A DNA stretch of 64,000 nucleotides from CAKZYD01 sp039814715 (GCA_039814715.1 JBCCAR010000003.1:121196-185195), one strand, 5' to 3'; positions 26,820 to 35,614 are shown, counted from the first letter of the stretch. Made by a program: numbers and translations. Notes: generated by a model not told the origin, from the letters alone.

Positions 26820-27701
26820 GTGCGTGCATTACAGCGGGTCTACCCACCTATGAGTTATCATGATGTTGAAAGCGCCATTTTTGAAGCCAGCGGCGCTGAA
26901 AGTACCCTAAATAGCGTGAATCACGCTCGTAACCTTGGGCAATCCATTGCTGAAGGAACAGCGACGGGCGCGGACGGGGATGCCCTCGCGCTTTTACAAA
27001 GTGATATTGCAGAGATACGCCAGAGCCTGGCCTTTGAATTACGCTTGACGTCAAAATTGCCTGAAACATTGGCGAAGACCATTGCAACATCTGAAGATCC
27101 AGATGTGGCTGGGCCATTCCTTGAATCATCGCCTGTCGTGACCGAGGCGTTCATTCTAGACATTATTTCAGACCTGGGAACAGCCGGTCAGTCTGCGGTT
27201 GCAAAGCGGCCTGATGTTTCCGATGCGGTTGCAGAAGCGCTTGTGGATTGCGGCAATGAAAAAGCGCTTTTGACGCTTGCACGCAATGACAAGGCTGAGA
27301 TCGCTGCAGCAATTTTGACGAGTATAGCAGCTAAATTTCCAAACAACGCGCGCCTGTGTAGAACCGTTCAAAAGGCGTGCGAGCATGTTAAAAGACTGCC
27401 AGAAGAAGCGCAGAGTGTTGAACGTCAATTACCCTTCAATGTGCTTGTATCTCGCGCTCGCGCTTTCCAGAAAAATGGTATGCTAACGGCTGCGTACATT
27501 GAGGGATGTTTCTTGGATGCGAAACTGGATGAGGCCGAAGCCGCGCTTTGTGTCTTATCAGACATCCAGCGCAAAGACGTTCGCGCCGCGCTACTAAAAT
27601 CTGATGATACACGCCGTGCCTTAGAGCAAAAATGCGCCCTGGCGCCAGGCACATTAAACGGTAACGTATCGGCGATACTCGCCGTCTACACGCGGCCTTA
27701 G
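26820..27701 (+). CDS. DUF2336 domain protein
   Basis: A 293-residue soluble alpha-helical protein matching DUF2336. The hallmark core runs from LAKTIATSEDPDVAGPFLES through SPVVTEAFILDIISDLG to RPDVSDAVAEALVDCGNEKALLTLARND, then NDKAEIAAAILTSIA. DUF2336 proteins occur almost only in alphaproteobacteria and look like HEAT-type helical repeats; no general biochemical role is established. The C-terminal third is also helical, with two-helix units containing AYIEGCFLDAKLDEAEAAL. A GTG at 26820 is the longest start and ATG 26850 (MSYHDVE) is an alternative; neither has a strong ribosome binding site. It stands alone between a divergent hydrolase operon and the next plus-strand gene. Confidence 0.75.
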   Translation: MRALQRVYPPMSYHDVESAIFEASGAESTLNSVNHARNLGQSIAEGTATGADGDALALLQSDIAEIRQSLAFELRLTSKLPETLAKTIATSEDPDVAGPFLESSPVVTEAFILDIISDLGTAGQSAVAKRPDVSDAVAEALVDCGNEKALLTLARNDKAEIAAAILTSIAAKFPNNARLCRTVQKACEHVKRLPEEAQSVERQLPFNVLVSRARAFQKNGMLTAAYIEGCFLDAKLDEAEAALCVLSDIQRKDVRAALLKSDDTRRALEQKCALAPGTLNGNVSAILAVYTRP

Positions 27702-27875
27702 AGTCAGCATTACAGGTTCAACATGCGCGCAGGTACAGGATGTTTATACGCGGTGCCTACTGCTTCGGTTGACCTTTTTTTAGGTCTGACCAATTAGCGC
27801 CTGAGCTGACCTAAAAGAAGCTGATGCTTTGCCAATGGCGCCCCCAGTTGTCAGATGCCGTATGCTACACGGCTG

Positions 27876-27903
27876 TTGACACTGGCTTCGAAATTTCAAT
27901 GAT
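27876..27903 (+). promoter_or_regulatory. Candidate sigma-70-type promoter for the DUF6134-like gene
   Basis: TTGACA at 27876-27881 is a perfect -35 box. AATGAT at 27898-27903, 16 bases downstream, matches four of six -10 positions. Transcription would start near 27910. This supports the ATG at 27970 over the in-frame GTG at 27904, which would fall before the transcript start. Confidence 0.4.
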
Positions 27904-27969
27904 GTGCAGGCCAAGACGAAAAATAACGACAACAGAACGTGGCGCAGGCGGACATCAAAGCACTTTTCT

Positions 27970-28695
27970 ATGATGGTTTTTTCCAGACTATTGCGAATAT
28001 TTTGCCTTGGTGTTGCGGCGCTGTGTTGCTTGGGCGCCGGACCTGCTGAAAATGCGCCTAGCGATCCTGCTCGATTACAACCGGATCAGAAGCTGCATTA
28101 TAAAATATTTCGTAAAGGCAAGCTCATCGGCGATCATTATGTGGCGCTGCGTGTAAGTGAGGTTCAGGCTCACATCGATATTGAGTTTGCCATTCGCGTC
28201 AAATTCTTAGGTATTACAGCCTTTAAAATGGACCACAAAGCCAGTGAACGATGGGCTTTAAAGCCGCGTACCTTGGAAGCGCTTACCGCAGTGACAGACC
28301 GCTCGACAGGAACGTTTAAAGTCACTGTCGATGCAGCAGAAAGTGGCTATGAAGTCCTCGTCAACGGCGCTGAAAGCCAAGCGCCAGAACAAGTTGTTCC
28401 AACAAGTTTTACACTTGCAAGCCACTTGTTTGATGAGGCGGATAAAGATGTTGTGTTACTCGACACTTTGTCCGGCGTATTGAGGCCATCACGTATCCAT
28501 TACCGCAAAAAAGAAGCCAGCCCGATGTTTGATGGCGCCGTTGGAGCGGTCCGCTATTATGAAATAAAGCGCATGGATACGGGAGACGTTACACATCGTA
28601 TTTGGTTTGATGAAACAGAGGCATTCTTCCAAGTCGGCCTCAAAACTAAAGACGGTCATTACGTAGAGTATCGCCGCCAATCCGTTCCGACTTAG
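27970..28695 (+). CDS. Secreted DUF6134-like protein
   Basis: About 241 residues with an N-terminal signal peptide (MMVFSRLLRIFCLGVAALCCLGAGPAENA), so probably periplasmic or outer-membrane associated. The mature part resembles the DUF6134 family: a YKIFRKGKLIGDHYV opening strand, then VKFLGITAFKMDHKASERW, a (L)EALTAVTDRSTG strand and VLVNGAESQAP. It reads as a beta-rich lipocalin-like or LolA-like sheet. No enzyme motif is visible. The longer GTG-started frame (27904) adds a basic stretch that would sit oddly before a signal peptide, so ATG 27970 is preferred. It is a single gene, convergent with the membrane coiled-coil gene, with an inverted repeat across the junction. The function is unknown. 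Confidence 0.65.
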   Translation: MMVFSRLLRIFCLGVAALCCLGAGPAENAPSDPARLQPDQKLHYKIFRKGKLIGDHYVALRVSEVQAHIDIEFAIRVKFLGITAFKMDHKASERWALKPRTLEALTAVTDRSTGTFKVTVDAAESGYEVLVNGAESQAPEQVVPTSFTLASHLFDEADKDVVLLDTLSGVLRPSRIHYRKKEASPMFDGAVGAVRYYEIKRMDTGDVTHRIWFDETEAFFQVGLKTKDGHYVEYRRQSVPT

Positions 28696-28723
28696 CTGCC
28701 TGTTCGCTAAAGATCAGGCAGCT
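28694..28723. terminator. Inverted repeat between convergent genes
   Basis: AGCTGCCTG (28694-28702) and CAGGCAGCT (28715-28723) form a perfect 9-bp stem with a 12-base loop. It spans the stops of the two convergent genes at 28695 and 28707. There is no clear U-run on either strand, so it may be a transcript-end hairpin rather than a classic intrinsic terminator. Confidence 0.5.
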
Positions 28724-30278
28724 CATCCGGATCAAGTCCTTTTTTTAAGTCATCGAGCTTGCTGGACATCTCTTTGGTTGCTTTCTTGGCGCCTTTAGGG
28801 CCGTTTTTCGCGCCAGACGGCTTGCCTTTCAGCACTTCGCGTAGCTGCGCAAGCTGCTGCTCGCCGGTGTTGCCTTCTTTGCCGCCGCTACCCAAACCAT
28901 GCAAGGGAGGTGGGTCGTTGCTGAAGTCTTCATCGCCAACTAGCCTGAGATAGTCTTCGCGCTGCCCGGCTGGCGCCGCCGGGCGCTGGGCGGCGAGATG
29001 TTCGATGGCGCGCACGAGGCCGCTCATTTCTTGCTGTGTCTGTTTTAAAGCCTGCGCTGTATCTGTCAGTCCACCGCCATAGCTTTCATTCAGTTTCGCA
29101 AGCGCTTCTTTCAGGGTGTCAGCGCTTCCCTGGCTGGCACTTTTCAGTGTATTGGACGCCGCCTCCATGCTCTCTGAAATCGCTTGGTTTAGGCCCGCCC
29201 GCGTCTTGGTTTCATCTTTGAAATATGTGTTCAAAGCCGCGGCGATAGACTTGTCGATGGCTGTGGATTGGCCGCGGGCATACTTTGCAAGTGCGTCATG
29301 GGCGGCCTCGACTGCCACAGTTGATTTTGTGACCTGCTTTTCTGTTTCTTCGAGTAGTTTGCTGGTTGATTTAATCTGTTTTGTGAACTCGCCCGTTAGA
29401 CCCTCTTTGAAGCTCTCTAAGGCCTGCGCCATGGTCTTGGAGAGTTGTTCGCTTCTATCTTCAGCAATAAGCGCCTGTGCATCTGAGAGCGACTTAAGGG
29501 GCTTTTGCAGGGATTCGATCGCTGATTGACCGACATAAAACAGCCCATCCAGCATCACAGTAAACCGGGCTAACTGGCTGCGGCGTAGGTCTACAACAAA
29601 GCCTGTGAAAAGGCGCGCTAACAAGCCTGCAATGGCCATAATGGCTAGCGCAAATAAGCCCGATTGCAATGCCGGTAGGAGGCCGTTGACGGGGGTGCGC
29701 AAAGAGAGCTGGCTCTGGAACACGACATCATCAACGCCAATCACGAGTGATAAGAGGAACAACGTAAAACCTGCGCCCAAGGCAAAGGTGAGAATATTGT
29801 CGAATAGCCAAAGATTGAGCCGGCTGCGAACCTGTGATTGTTCATCAAATATCGTTCGAGCAGGCAGCTTGGCGCGCAGTGGCTCCTTCTCAATAGATGT
29901 GCGGTGCTCAGCATATAAGGCGGACGGCTCTGCATAGTCCCCTGCATCAGCCGATAGCTTTAAAAAGTCTAGGCAGCTCATGGCAGTGTCAGCATTGCCT
30001 TTGCCCGCTCGTTTAGCGATTTGCTGGTGAAAGCGGCGCATTGTTAGGGCGTCGTTCAGAACCTGGCCGCCCAGACTAAGCAGCGTGAAGAACAGCGTAA
30101 AGAGGCCAATCGTAATCGCGCTGCGCACGATACTCGCTCGGCTAAGCAGATCATAAATCCCGTGTGATACACCATCAGCAGAAAATTCGCTGACCACAAA
30201 GGGGATCAAGGATTTGCCGATAACGGCCAATAGCCCGGCAACGATCAAGCAGCCAATAAACCAAATTACGCGAAACAT
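28707..30278 (-). CDS. Membrane protein with long coiled-coil domain (MotA/TolQ-like topology)
   Basis: A 523-residue protein with four predicted membrane helices: residues ~5-25, ~52-75 (ITIGLFTLFFTLLSLGGQV), ~160-185 (FALGAGFTLFLLSLVIGV) and ~200-225 (ALQSGLFALAIMAIAGLL). Residues ~230-420 form a long Lys/Glu/Ala-rich coiled coil. The C-terminus is Pro/Gly/Lys-rich, probably disordered, and ends in an acidic tail (GLDPDELPDL). The layout of two helices, a cytoplasmic stretch, two helices and a helical tail resembles MotA/TolQ/ZorA-type proteins. I cannot see the GTxxG signature in the third helix, so the family assignment is weak. No MotB or Zorya partner gene is adjacent. It is a single minus-strand gene. 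Confidence 0.6.
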   Translation of the reverse strand: MFRVIWFIGCLIVAGLLAVIGKSLIPFVVSEFSADGVSHGIYDLLSRASIVRSAITIGLFTLFFTLLSLGGQVLNDALTMRRFHQQIAKRAGKGNADTAMSCLDFLKLSADAGDYAEPSALYAEHRTSIEKEPLRAKLPARTIFDEQSQVRSRLNLWLFDNILTFALGAGFTLFLLSLVIGVDDVVFQSQLSLRTPVNGLLPALQSGLFALAIMAIAGLLARLFTGFVVDLRRSQLARFTVMLDGLFYVGQSAIESLQKPLKSLSDAQALIAEDRSEQLSKTMAQALESFKEGLTGEFTKQIKSTSKLLEETEKQVTKSTVAVEAAHDALAKYARGQSTAIDKSIAAALNTYFKDETKTRAGLNQAISESMEAASNTLKSASQGSADTLKEALAKLNESYGGGLTDTAQALKQTQQEMSGLVRAIEHLAAQRPAAPAGQREDYLRLVGDEDFSNDPPPLHGLGSGGKEGNTGEQQLAQLREVLKGKPSGAKNGPKGAKKATKEMSSKLDDLKKGLDPDELPDL

Positions 30279-30494
30279 GATGTCGCTTCACCTTTTGTTG
30301 GCACCGTACGCGTGTCAATGTGAACCCAGAGTGTTTATTTGCCCGCGTTAGCGGTGAAGGACAATGGGTTAGCAGCGTCTAGGCTGCTCGCACGTTTGGG
30401 ATTTCCTAACAAACAATGCTTAACAGTGGCAAGGATTGCCTCACTTATCGTAATAAAGGTGCTGTGATAACCGCCGTAACAAAAGCGCAGGGAA

Positions 30495-31637
30495 ATGATG
30501 GCCATGGACCTTGATGTCCTACATGTTTTTCCCAGTTTTGCGCCGGGCGGTATCCAAATGCGGCTGAAGGCCATTACGGCTTCGCTTCCACAGACATGGT
30601 CTCACACCGTCGTTGCTCTTGATGGCGACTATAGCGCATTTGATACGCCCGGATGGTCGTCTCGCGTCTCGCCCACGGCAGCCGCGCTCCCACAGGTCAG
30701 CGAGCGAGGGCTTGTTGGCCGTTTGCGCGCTATTGCGCAGTGGCTCCAGCGACAAAACCCCGACGTGCTCATCAGCAATAATTGGGGCGCCATAGAATGG
30801 GGTGCTGCAACAAATTTCGTGCGCGGGCTTGGGCATATTCATACGGAAAGTGGATTTGGCTCAGATGAGGCCTTTACTCTCAATCCCAAACGCGGATGGT
30901 TTCGCCGGATAGCCCTGCAGCGCAGCGACAGTATTCTGCTATGTTCGCAGACTCTGGTGAAAATTGCGCGCGAGCAATGGCGACTTCCCGAACACAAAAC
31001 GCAGTTCCTTCCCGATGGGATCGATTTGCAGCGTTTTTGCGTAGACACTGCCACGCCAATGGACCTGAACTTAGAAAGTGGTCGCGTGGTCATTGGCTGC
31101 GTCGCACCACTGAGGGCGGAGAAAAATCTGACAGCCCTGCTTGAAGCGTTTGATCAGGCATGGCAGCGCAATCATTCTCTTTTCTTGGCTGTTGCTGGAG
31201 ACGGTCCAGAGCAATCGATGCTTGAAGCTTATGCAGCGACATTGGCGTCAAGCGCTTCAATTCGGTTTTATGGCTTTCTTTCTCACATTGAGCGGTTTTT
31301 CAAAGCCATCGATCTCTGCGCACTCAGCTCGGATACAGAGCAGCTTCCAAATTCGGTCTTGCAGGGCATGGCAATGGGTTTGCCGATTGCTGCGTTCGCA
31401 GTGGGTGATATTCCGCTCATGACGGCACCGGAAAATAGGCCATATCTACCGCCGCGGCGCGATGTTGCTGGGCTGGCAGCTGCCTTTACTGCCCTCGCAA
31501 GTGACGCCCGTAAGCGCGACGAGGTTGGCGCTGCAAACAAAACGAAATGTGCATCGACCTATAGCCAGGCGCAAATGGCGCAGGCTTATAAAATCGTCAT
31601 TGAGCATGCTTTGCGCCGGATGCGGTTGGCGGCATGA
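30495..31637 (+). CDS. Glycosyltransferase, GT-B fold (GT4-like)
   Basis: A 380-residue GT-B glycosyltransferase. The N-terminal acceptor half opens with DVLHVFPSFAPGGIQMRL, the usual Gly-rich first loop. The C-terminal nucleotide-sugar half contains IGCVAPLRAEKNLTALLEAF, LAVAGDGPE, IRFYGFL and the donor-binding EQLPNSVLQGMAMGLP (an E-x7-E-like site with Gln near the end). It probably adds a sugar to a lipid-linked glycan at the cytoplasmic face of the membrane; donor and acceptor are unknown. The ATG at 30495 has AGGGA just upstream, with further in-frame ATGs at 30498 and 30504. Its stop overlaps the next glycosyltransferase start by four bases (ATGA), so the two form an operon. Confidence 0.88.
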   Translation: MMAMDLDVLHVFPSFAPGGIQMRLKAITASLPQTWSHTVVALDGDYSAFDTPGWSSRVSPTAAALPQVSERGLVGRLRAIAQWLQRQNPDVLISNNWGAIEWGAATNFVRGLGHIHTESGFGSDEAFTLNPKRGWFRRIALQRSDSILLCSQTLVKIAREQWRLPEHKTQFLPDGIDLQRFCVDTATPMDLNLESGRVVIGCVAPLRAEKNLTALLEAFDQAWQRNHSLFLAVAGDGPEQSMLEAYAATLASSASIRFYGFLSHIERFFKAIDLCALSSDTEQLPNSVLQGMAMGLPIAAFAVGDIPLMTAPENRPYLPPRRDVAGLAAAFTALASDARKRDEVGAANKTKCASTYSQAQMAQAYKIVIEHALRRMRLAA

Positions 31638-32806
31638 AGGTCCTGTGTTTTTCAACGCTTTATCCGCATGCAGCTGTGCCGCAGCATGGTGTCTTCGTGG
31701 AGAATAGGCTTCGCCGTCTTGTGGAGACCGGGCAGGTGGAAGCGAAAGTCATTGCGCCTGTGCCTTGGTTTCCCTTCAAGCATTCTGCCTTTGGGCAATA
31801 TGCGATGCATGCAAAAGCGCCGAAGGTTGAAGTGCGCCACGGCATAGAGGTGCACCATCCGCGCTATACGGTGCTACCAAAGATTGGCATGAATATAACG
31901 CCCACCACGCTTGCGCGGGCAGCAGTGCGCTGCGCCTTGGACGTTAAGGCGGGTGGCTTTGAGTGTGACTTGATTGATGCGCATTATTTTTATCCAGATG
32001 GTGTGGCAGCCGCTGCTGTTGCCAAAGCGCTCGGTAAGCCATTCATGGTCACCGCGCGCGGCACGGACATAAACCTCATTCCGCAATACCCATATGCGCG
32101 GAAAAAGGTTCTGGGCGTTGCGCAATCGGCAGACGCTCTCGGCGCAGTCTGTCAGGCTTTGAGCGACGAAATGGTGTCCCTAGGCATGGATACATCAAAA
32201 CTCCATGTTTTAAGAAATGGCGTCGACCTCGACTTATTCGCGCCCAAAGACCGGGATGCGAGCCGCCATGAATGGGGCGTTGATGGGCCAGTCCTGGTGT
32301 CGGTCGGGGGGCTCAATGAGCGCAAAGGGCATCACCTAACCATTGAAGCGATGCTCGGCCTGCCAGATTTTACGTTCCTCTTAGCCGGGGACGGTGAAAA
32401 CCGCAGCAAGCTTGAAGCGCTCGCCAAAGGCCTCGGTGTGGCGGACAGAGTGCGTTTTCTCGGCCCCGTTGCCCAAGACAGGCTTGCCAGTCTGTTTAGT
32501 GCGGCTGATATCAGTATTTTGGCGTCCAGTAGGGAAGGGTGGGCCAATGTACTTTTAGAAGCCATGGCCTGCGGCACGCCCGTACTTGCAACGGATGTAT
32601 GGGGAACGCCCGAAGTGGTCGCGGCGCCGGAGGCAGGGCGTCTATTAGAAGCGCGTAGTTCAGACGCCATTGTTAGAGGCGTTAACGCACTGTGGCCTGA
32701 TTTGCCTGACCGGGGCGCGACACGTCACTATGCCGAGCAGTTTTCCTGGGCTGAAACAACCCAAAGACAGATAGATATCTTCTCCTCCATATTAGGAAAC
32801 TCTTAA
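31634..32806 (+). CDS. Glycosyltransferase, GT4 family
   Basis: A 390-residue GT4-type enzyme. It opens with LCFSTLYPHAAVPQHGVFVENRL and contains DLIDAHYFYPDGVAAA, VLRNGVDLDLF at the domain hinge, VSVGGLNERKGHHLTIEA, FLLAGDG and RVRFLGPV. The donor site is REGWANVLLEAMACGTPV, a complete EX7E motif. Retaining GT4 enzymes of this type build exopolysaccharide and capsule. The start overlaps the previous glycosyltransferase by four bases. Downstream, after 43 bases, lies a tRNA-like gene and then a third glycosyltransferase. The specific sugar cannot be read from the sequence. Confidence 0.9.
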   Translation: MKVLCFSTLYPHAAVPQHGVFVENRLRRLVETGQVEAKVIAPVPWFPFKHSAFGQYAMHAKAPKVEVRHGIEVHHPRYTVLPKIGMNITPTTLARAAVRCALDVKAGGFECDLIDAHYFYPDGVAAAAVAKALGKPFMVTARGTDINLIPQYPYARKKVLGVAQSADALGAVCQALSDEMVSLGMDTSKLHVLRNGVDLDLFAPKDRDASRHEWGVDGPVLVSVGGLNERKGHHLTIEAMLGLPDFTFLLAGDGENRSKLEALAKGLGVADRVRFLGPVAQDRLASLFSAADISILASSREGWANVLLEAMACGTPVLATDVWGTPEVVAAPEAGRLLEARSSDAIVRGVNALWPDLPDRGATRHYAEQFSWAETTQRQIDIFSSILGNS

Positions 32807-32849
32807 GATGGGCGCGCTACTTTTTGCATCGCCCGGTCCGGGACTTTAT

Positions 32850-32925
32850 AGGCGCGTAGCTCAGTGGTAGAGCGTCACCACTACATGGTGAAAGTCGACG
32901 GTTCGATTCCGCTCCGCGCCTACCA
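32850..32925 (+). tRNA. tRNA gene, anticodon TAC (Val) by position, irregular
   Basis: A 76-base cloverleaf with encoded CCA. The acceptor AGGCGCG pairs with CGCGCCT, followed by T8-A9 and a D-arm GCTC/GAGC with loop AGTGGTA. The anticodon stem is TCACC/GGTGA with loop ACTACAT, then variable AAGTC and a T-loop TTCGATT. Two features are abnormal. Position 33 is C instead of the near-universal T. The T-stem only closes if one C on its 3' strand is bulged (GACGG against CCG-C-TC). By position the anticodon is TAC (valine). It could be an atypical functional tRNA, a decaying copy, or a remnant att site. It sits between glycosyltransferase genes on the same strand. Confidence 0.6.
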
Positions 32926-32958
32926 ACCTTCCCCTTTAAGAAGTGGCGGGTAGCGGGC

Positions 32959-34257
32959 ATGGATATCCTCTTCATTGCGCCAGCATTTCAGCCCTATTGT
33001 GCCGTCGCTGCCACCCGGCCAGCAGCTTGCGCGCGGTATCTCATCTCTCAAGGCCACAGTGTGCGCATTTTAGCCGCGCGCAATACCCGCTATAGACCGA
33101 TGACGGACCCCGGCATCGATCCAAGCCTCATTACTTATGTCGATATGTGGCACCCGCAGGACGTGGCGGCAAAGCTGATGCGGCCATTTAAAAGACGCCG
33201 AAAGTCTGACGTGCAAACCTCTGGCCGCAGTGTGGGCGGCAGCCCGGCGCCAATTCCCAAAGTCTCGCCGCTCAAAGCTGCATTTTATGATGCCTTTGAT
33301 TATACGTTTAACTATCCCGACAGCTATATGGGCTGGATTAAAAACGCCAAACGAGCCGGCGCCGGCCTCATCAATGACCGCCGGCCGGATGTGATTTTCT
33401 CAAGCGGGCCGCCGCACAGCGCGAACGTGGTGGCCGCCGCGCTTACTGAGCAATTTGATGTGCCCTGGGTCGCAGAATATAGGGACCTGTGGATGGACCA
33501 CCCCTACCATGTTCCCGGCGCTATTCGGCGCTTTTTCGAAGAGCGGTTGGAGATGCGGACCGTCTCTAAGGCGAATGCGCTGGTCGCTGTCAGTGAGGAT
33601 GCCTGCGCAAATATGCGCGCGCGTTTCCACAAAGAGTGCACGCTGTCCTACAATGGCTTCGATCCTGCCTTGTTTGATAAAACAGCCACGCCCCAGCCGC
33701 TGGACCCGAAGAAACTGACAATCGTTTACGCTGGCTCGTTTTATGTCAGAACACGCACGCCAGAGCCGCTCTTTGCCGCGCTGAAGGCGCTGAATGCCTC
33801 GCCAGATGAGATCGAGGTGCGTTGTTATTCAAGCACGGCAGGTATTGTGCGTTCACTTGCGGAAAGCTACGGCCTGGAGGCGTTTGTCAAGGTCTTCCCG
33901 TCCATTCCAAACGAAGAGGTTCTGGCCATCCAGCGCCAAGCGGATGTACTGCTCCTGATGCGCTGGGACGATCCGCGTGAAGAGGGGGTGATCCCCGGCA
34001 AGGTGTTTGAGTATATAGGGGCGGATCGGCCAATCCTTTCCATCGGACGGACGACCGGTGAGGTCGCCGCGCTATTGGAAGGGCGGGCCGATACACAGCT
34101 CGTATCTGATACAAACGAGATTTGCCGCGTATTACGGACCTGGCTTGAGCAGCGCAAAAGTGGCCGCCTGCCCGATGTTGGTTGGGACAAGCGCGACATC
34201 TTCACGCGCGCGCGGCAATTTGAAAAAGTAGAGCGCGCGCTTTTAAGTGTTGTCTGA
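32959..34257 (+). CDS. Glycosyltransferase, GT-B fold
   Basis: A 432-residue glycosyltransferase of the sugar-transferring GT4-like group that often begins ILFIAPAFQPY. The N-terminal half contains RPDVIFSSGPPHSANVVAAAL and the conserved EYRDLWMDHPYH motif seen in polysaccharide-cluster enzymes. The hinge is LSYNGFDPALF. The C-terminal half has IVYAGSFYV, a VLLLMRWDDPREEGVIPGKVFEYI stretch at the donor site, and RPILSIG. The ATG at 32959 has GGCGGGT upstream. It lies 33 bases after the tRNA-like gene. Its 3' end overlaps that of the convergent guanylyltransferase gene by 15 bp. It probably acts in the same glycan pathway as its neighbours. Confidence 0.85.
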   Translation: MDILFIAPAFQPYCAVAATRPAACARYLISQGHSVRILAARNTRYRPMTDPGIDPSLITYVDMWHPQDVAAKLMRPFKRRRKSDVQTSGRSVGGSPAPIPKVSPLKAAFYDAFDYTFNYPDSYMGWIKNAKRAGAGLINDRRPDVIFSSGPPHSANVVAAALTEQFDVPWVAEYRDLWMDHPYHVPGAIRRFFEERLEMRTVSKANALVAVSEDACANMRARFHKECTLSYNGFDPALFDKTATPQPLDPKKLTIVYAGSFYVRTRTPEPLFAALKALNASPDEIEVRCYSSTAGIVRSLAESYGLEAFVKVFPSIPNEEVLAIQRQADVLLLMRWDDPREEGVIPGKVFEYIGADRPILSIGRTTGEVAALLEGRADTQLVSDTNEICRVLRTWLEQRKSGRLPDVGWDKRDIFTRARQFEKVERALLSVV

Positions 34258-35337
34258 GGCGAAGCGAATAGCTTCGGGTCTATTTTGATCAGCCAGATGT
34301 TGGCGCAAGGCTTTGACATTTTGAGATTGGCTCTTTGGCAAGACCGTCACCACATCGCCAGAAGAAATGATCACTTGTCCATCCAACCCCGTCATTGTGA
34401 TCGCAGGACCATCGCAAAAGGCTAAGCAATCGCGGCAATCAAGCAATGTGACATCGCCAATGGTTGCATTTCCGCTTGCGTCTTTCGGCAAGACCTCCCA
34501 AAGGCCTTCAAATGATCCAACGTCCGACCAGCCTATGTCGCAAGGAACGACGGCGCCGGTGCTGATCTTCTCCATGATGGCATAGTCAAACGAGATCGCT
34601 GGCGCTTTTTGAAATGCCTTGCGCTCTGGCATGATGGAATTGCCGCGCGTATCGCTTGCTTTCAGCGCTGCTTCGCATGCCGCCAGGCAGTCGGGTGCGT
34701 GCGCTTTAAAGGCGCGTGCTGCTGCGCTGGCCTTAAATAAAAACATGCCCGCGTTCCAAACAAAGTTTCCGGCGGCGATATATTGCTTCGCTGTTCTCTC
34801 ATCTGGTTTCTCAACAAAGCGACTGAGTGCATTGACATTGTTAAGTTCAGGTAGATCGTTGCCCATCTCAATATAGCCAAAACCGGTTTCTGGCTTGTGG
34901 GGCGAGATGCCAAATGTGATGAGCCGTTGATCGTCTGCCGCTGCTGAGGCTTGTTTGACTGCCTTCACAAAGGCTGCTTCATCTTCAATGACATGATCGG
35001 ATGGAAGGACGATGAGGGCGGCGCCGGGATCCTGTTCCAGCGCAAATGCGACGGCGAGGGCAATGGCGGGCGCGGTGTTGCGTGCTTCGGGTTCGAGCAC
35101 GATGTCAGCCGTCATGCTGATTTGACTTAGCTGTTCCTTTATGAGGGCTTCATGATGGACATTCCCAAGGACAATGGGCTGCGCGAAATCGTCGCCGGAA
35201 ACACGTTTCAAAGTCTGCTGCATTAGCGTTTGGCCAGCGCCGAGCAAGTCTAGCATCTGTTTGGGTTTACTCTGGCGCGAAAGCGGCCATAGACGTGTGC
35301 CGGCGCCGCCTGACAACACAACGGGAATGAGTTTCAT
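34243..35337 (-). CDS. manC: Mannose-1-phosphate guanylyltransferase
   Basis: A 364-residue enzyme that makes GDP-mannose from mannose-1-phosphate and GTP, supplying mannose, fucose or rhamnose-type donors for surface glycans. It starts with the nucleotidyltransferase loop LSGGAGTRLWPLSR followed by KPKQML. The Mg-binding region VLPSDHVI and the signature FVEKPDERTAKQYIAAGNFVWNAGMF are present. The protein ends after the left-handed helix region and lacks the C-terminal cupin phosphomannose isomerase domain of bifunctional ManC/AlgA, so this is the short form. It stands alone on the minus strand among glycosyltransferase genes, its 3' end overlapping the preceding one. Confidence 0.92.
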   Translation of the reverse strand: MKLIPVVLSGGAGTRLWPLSRQSKPKQMLDLLGAGQTLMQQTLKRVSGDDFAQPIVLGNVHHEALIKEQLSQISMTADIVLEPEARNTAPAIALAVAFALEQDPGAALIVLPSDHVIEDEAAFVKAVKQASAAADDQRLITFGISPHKPETGFGYIEMGNDLPELNNVNALSRFVEKPDERTAKQYIAAGNFVWNAGMFLFKASAAARAFKAHAPDCLAACEAALKASDTRGNSIMPERKAFQKAPAISFDYAIMEKISTGAVVPCDIGWSDVGSFEGLWEVLPKDASGNATIGDVTLLDCRDCLAFCDGPAITMTGLDGQVIISSGDVVTVLPKSQSQNVKALRQHLADQNRPEAIRFASDNT

Positions 35338-35364
35338 GCGATTGGCCCTACTACTATTCTGAGA

Positions 35365-35550
35365 CTAATTAGGCTTCGGCAGAAGTTCTAAAGTCTCTTT
35401 TCGTGTCTCAATCTCGGCTAAGACGTCGCTGCGTTCTGCTGTAGACAAGCTTCCCCATTTCGCAATCTCGGGCAGGCTACGATAGCAGCCGTAACAGAGC
35501 TTTGTTTCCGGATCGATAACGCATACTTGAATGCACGGGCTATTGCTCAC
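35365..35550 (-). CDS. DUF1289 small Cys-rich protein
   Basis: A 61-residue protein typical of DUF1289: SPCIQVCVIDPETKLCYGCYRSLPEIAKW, with four cysteines in a C-x3-C...C-x2-C pattern that should bind a metal, then a helix rich in E and R (EIETRKETLELL). The family is common in proteobacteria; its role is not established. The start is GTG at 35550 with AGAGAG upstream. It lies between the guanylyltransferase and egtD genes, all on the minus strand, with short gaps. Confidence 0.8.
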   Translation of the reverse strand: MSNSPCIQVCVIDPETKLCYGCYRSLPEIAKWGSLSTAERSDVLAEIETRKETLELLPKPN

Positions 35551-35614
35551 GGACGGATATCTCTCTGCGATGCTCTTGACGGCGCGGTACCGCGCGGTTT
35601 GAATGGAAGTGGCG

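Noticed and set aside
27765..27790. A T-rich element (GACC, seven Ts, AGGTC) as a terminator of the DUF2336 gene
   Set aside because: The T-run lies in the loop of the palindrome, not after a stem, so it does not fit an intrinsic terminator.
30298..30315. TGGCAC-like sigma-54 element before the first glycosyltransferase
   Set aside because: The GC element is not at the correct distance from the GG.
30428..30440. GGCAA-GGA-TTGCC palindrome before the first glycosyltransferase
   Set aside because: It is short and unique in the window, and the sigma-54-like reading has the wrong spacing; too weak to annotate as a site.
32850..32925. Reading the tRNA anticodon as CAT (methionine)
   Set aside because: Placing CAT at 34-36 breaks the otherwise perfect 5-bp anticodon stem; TAC is the only reading consistent with the stem.
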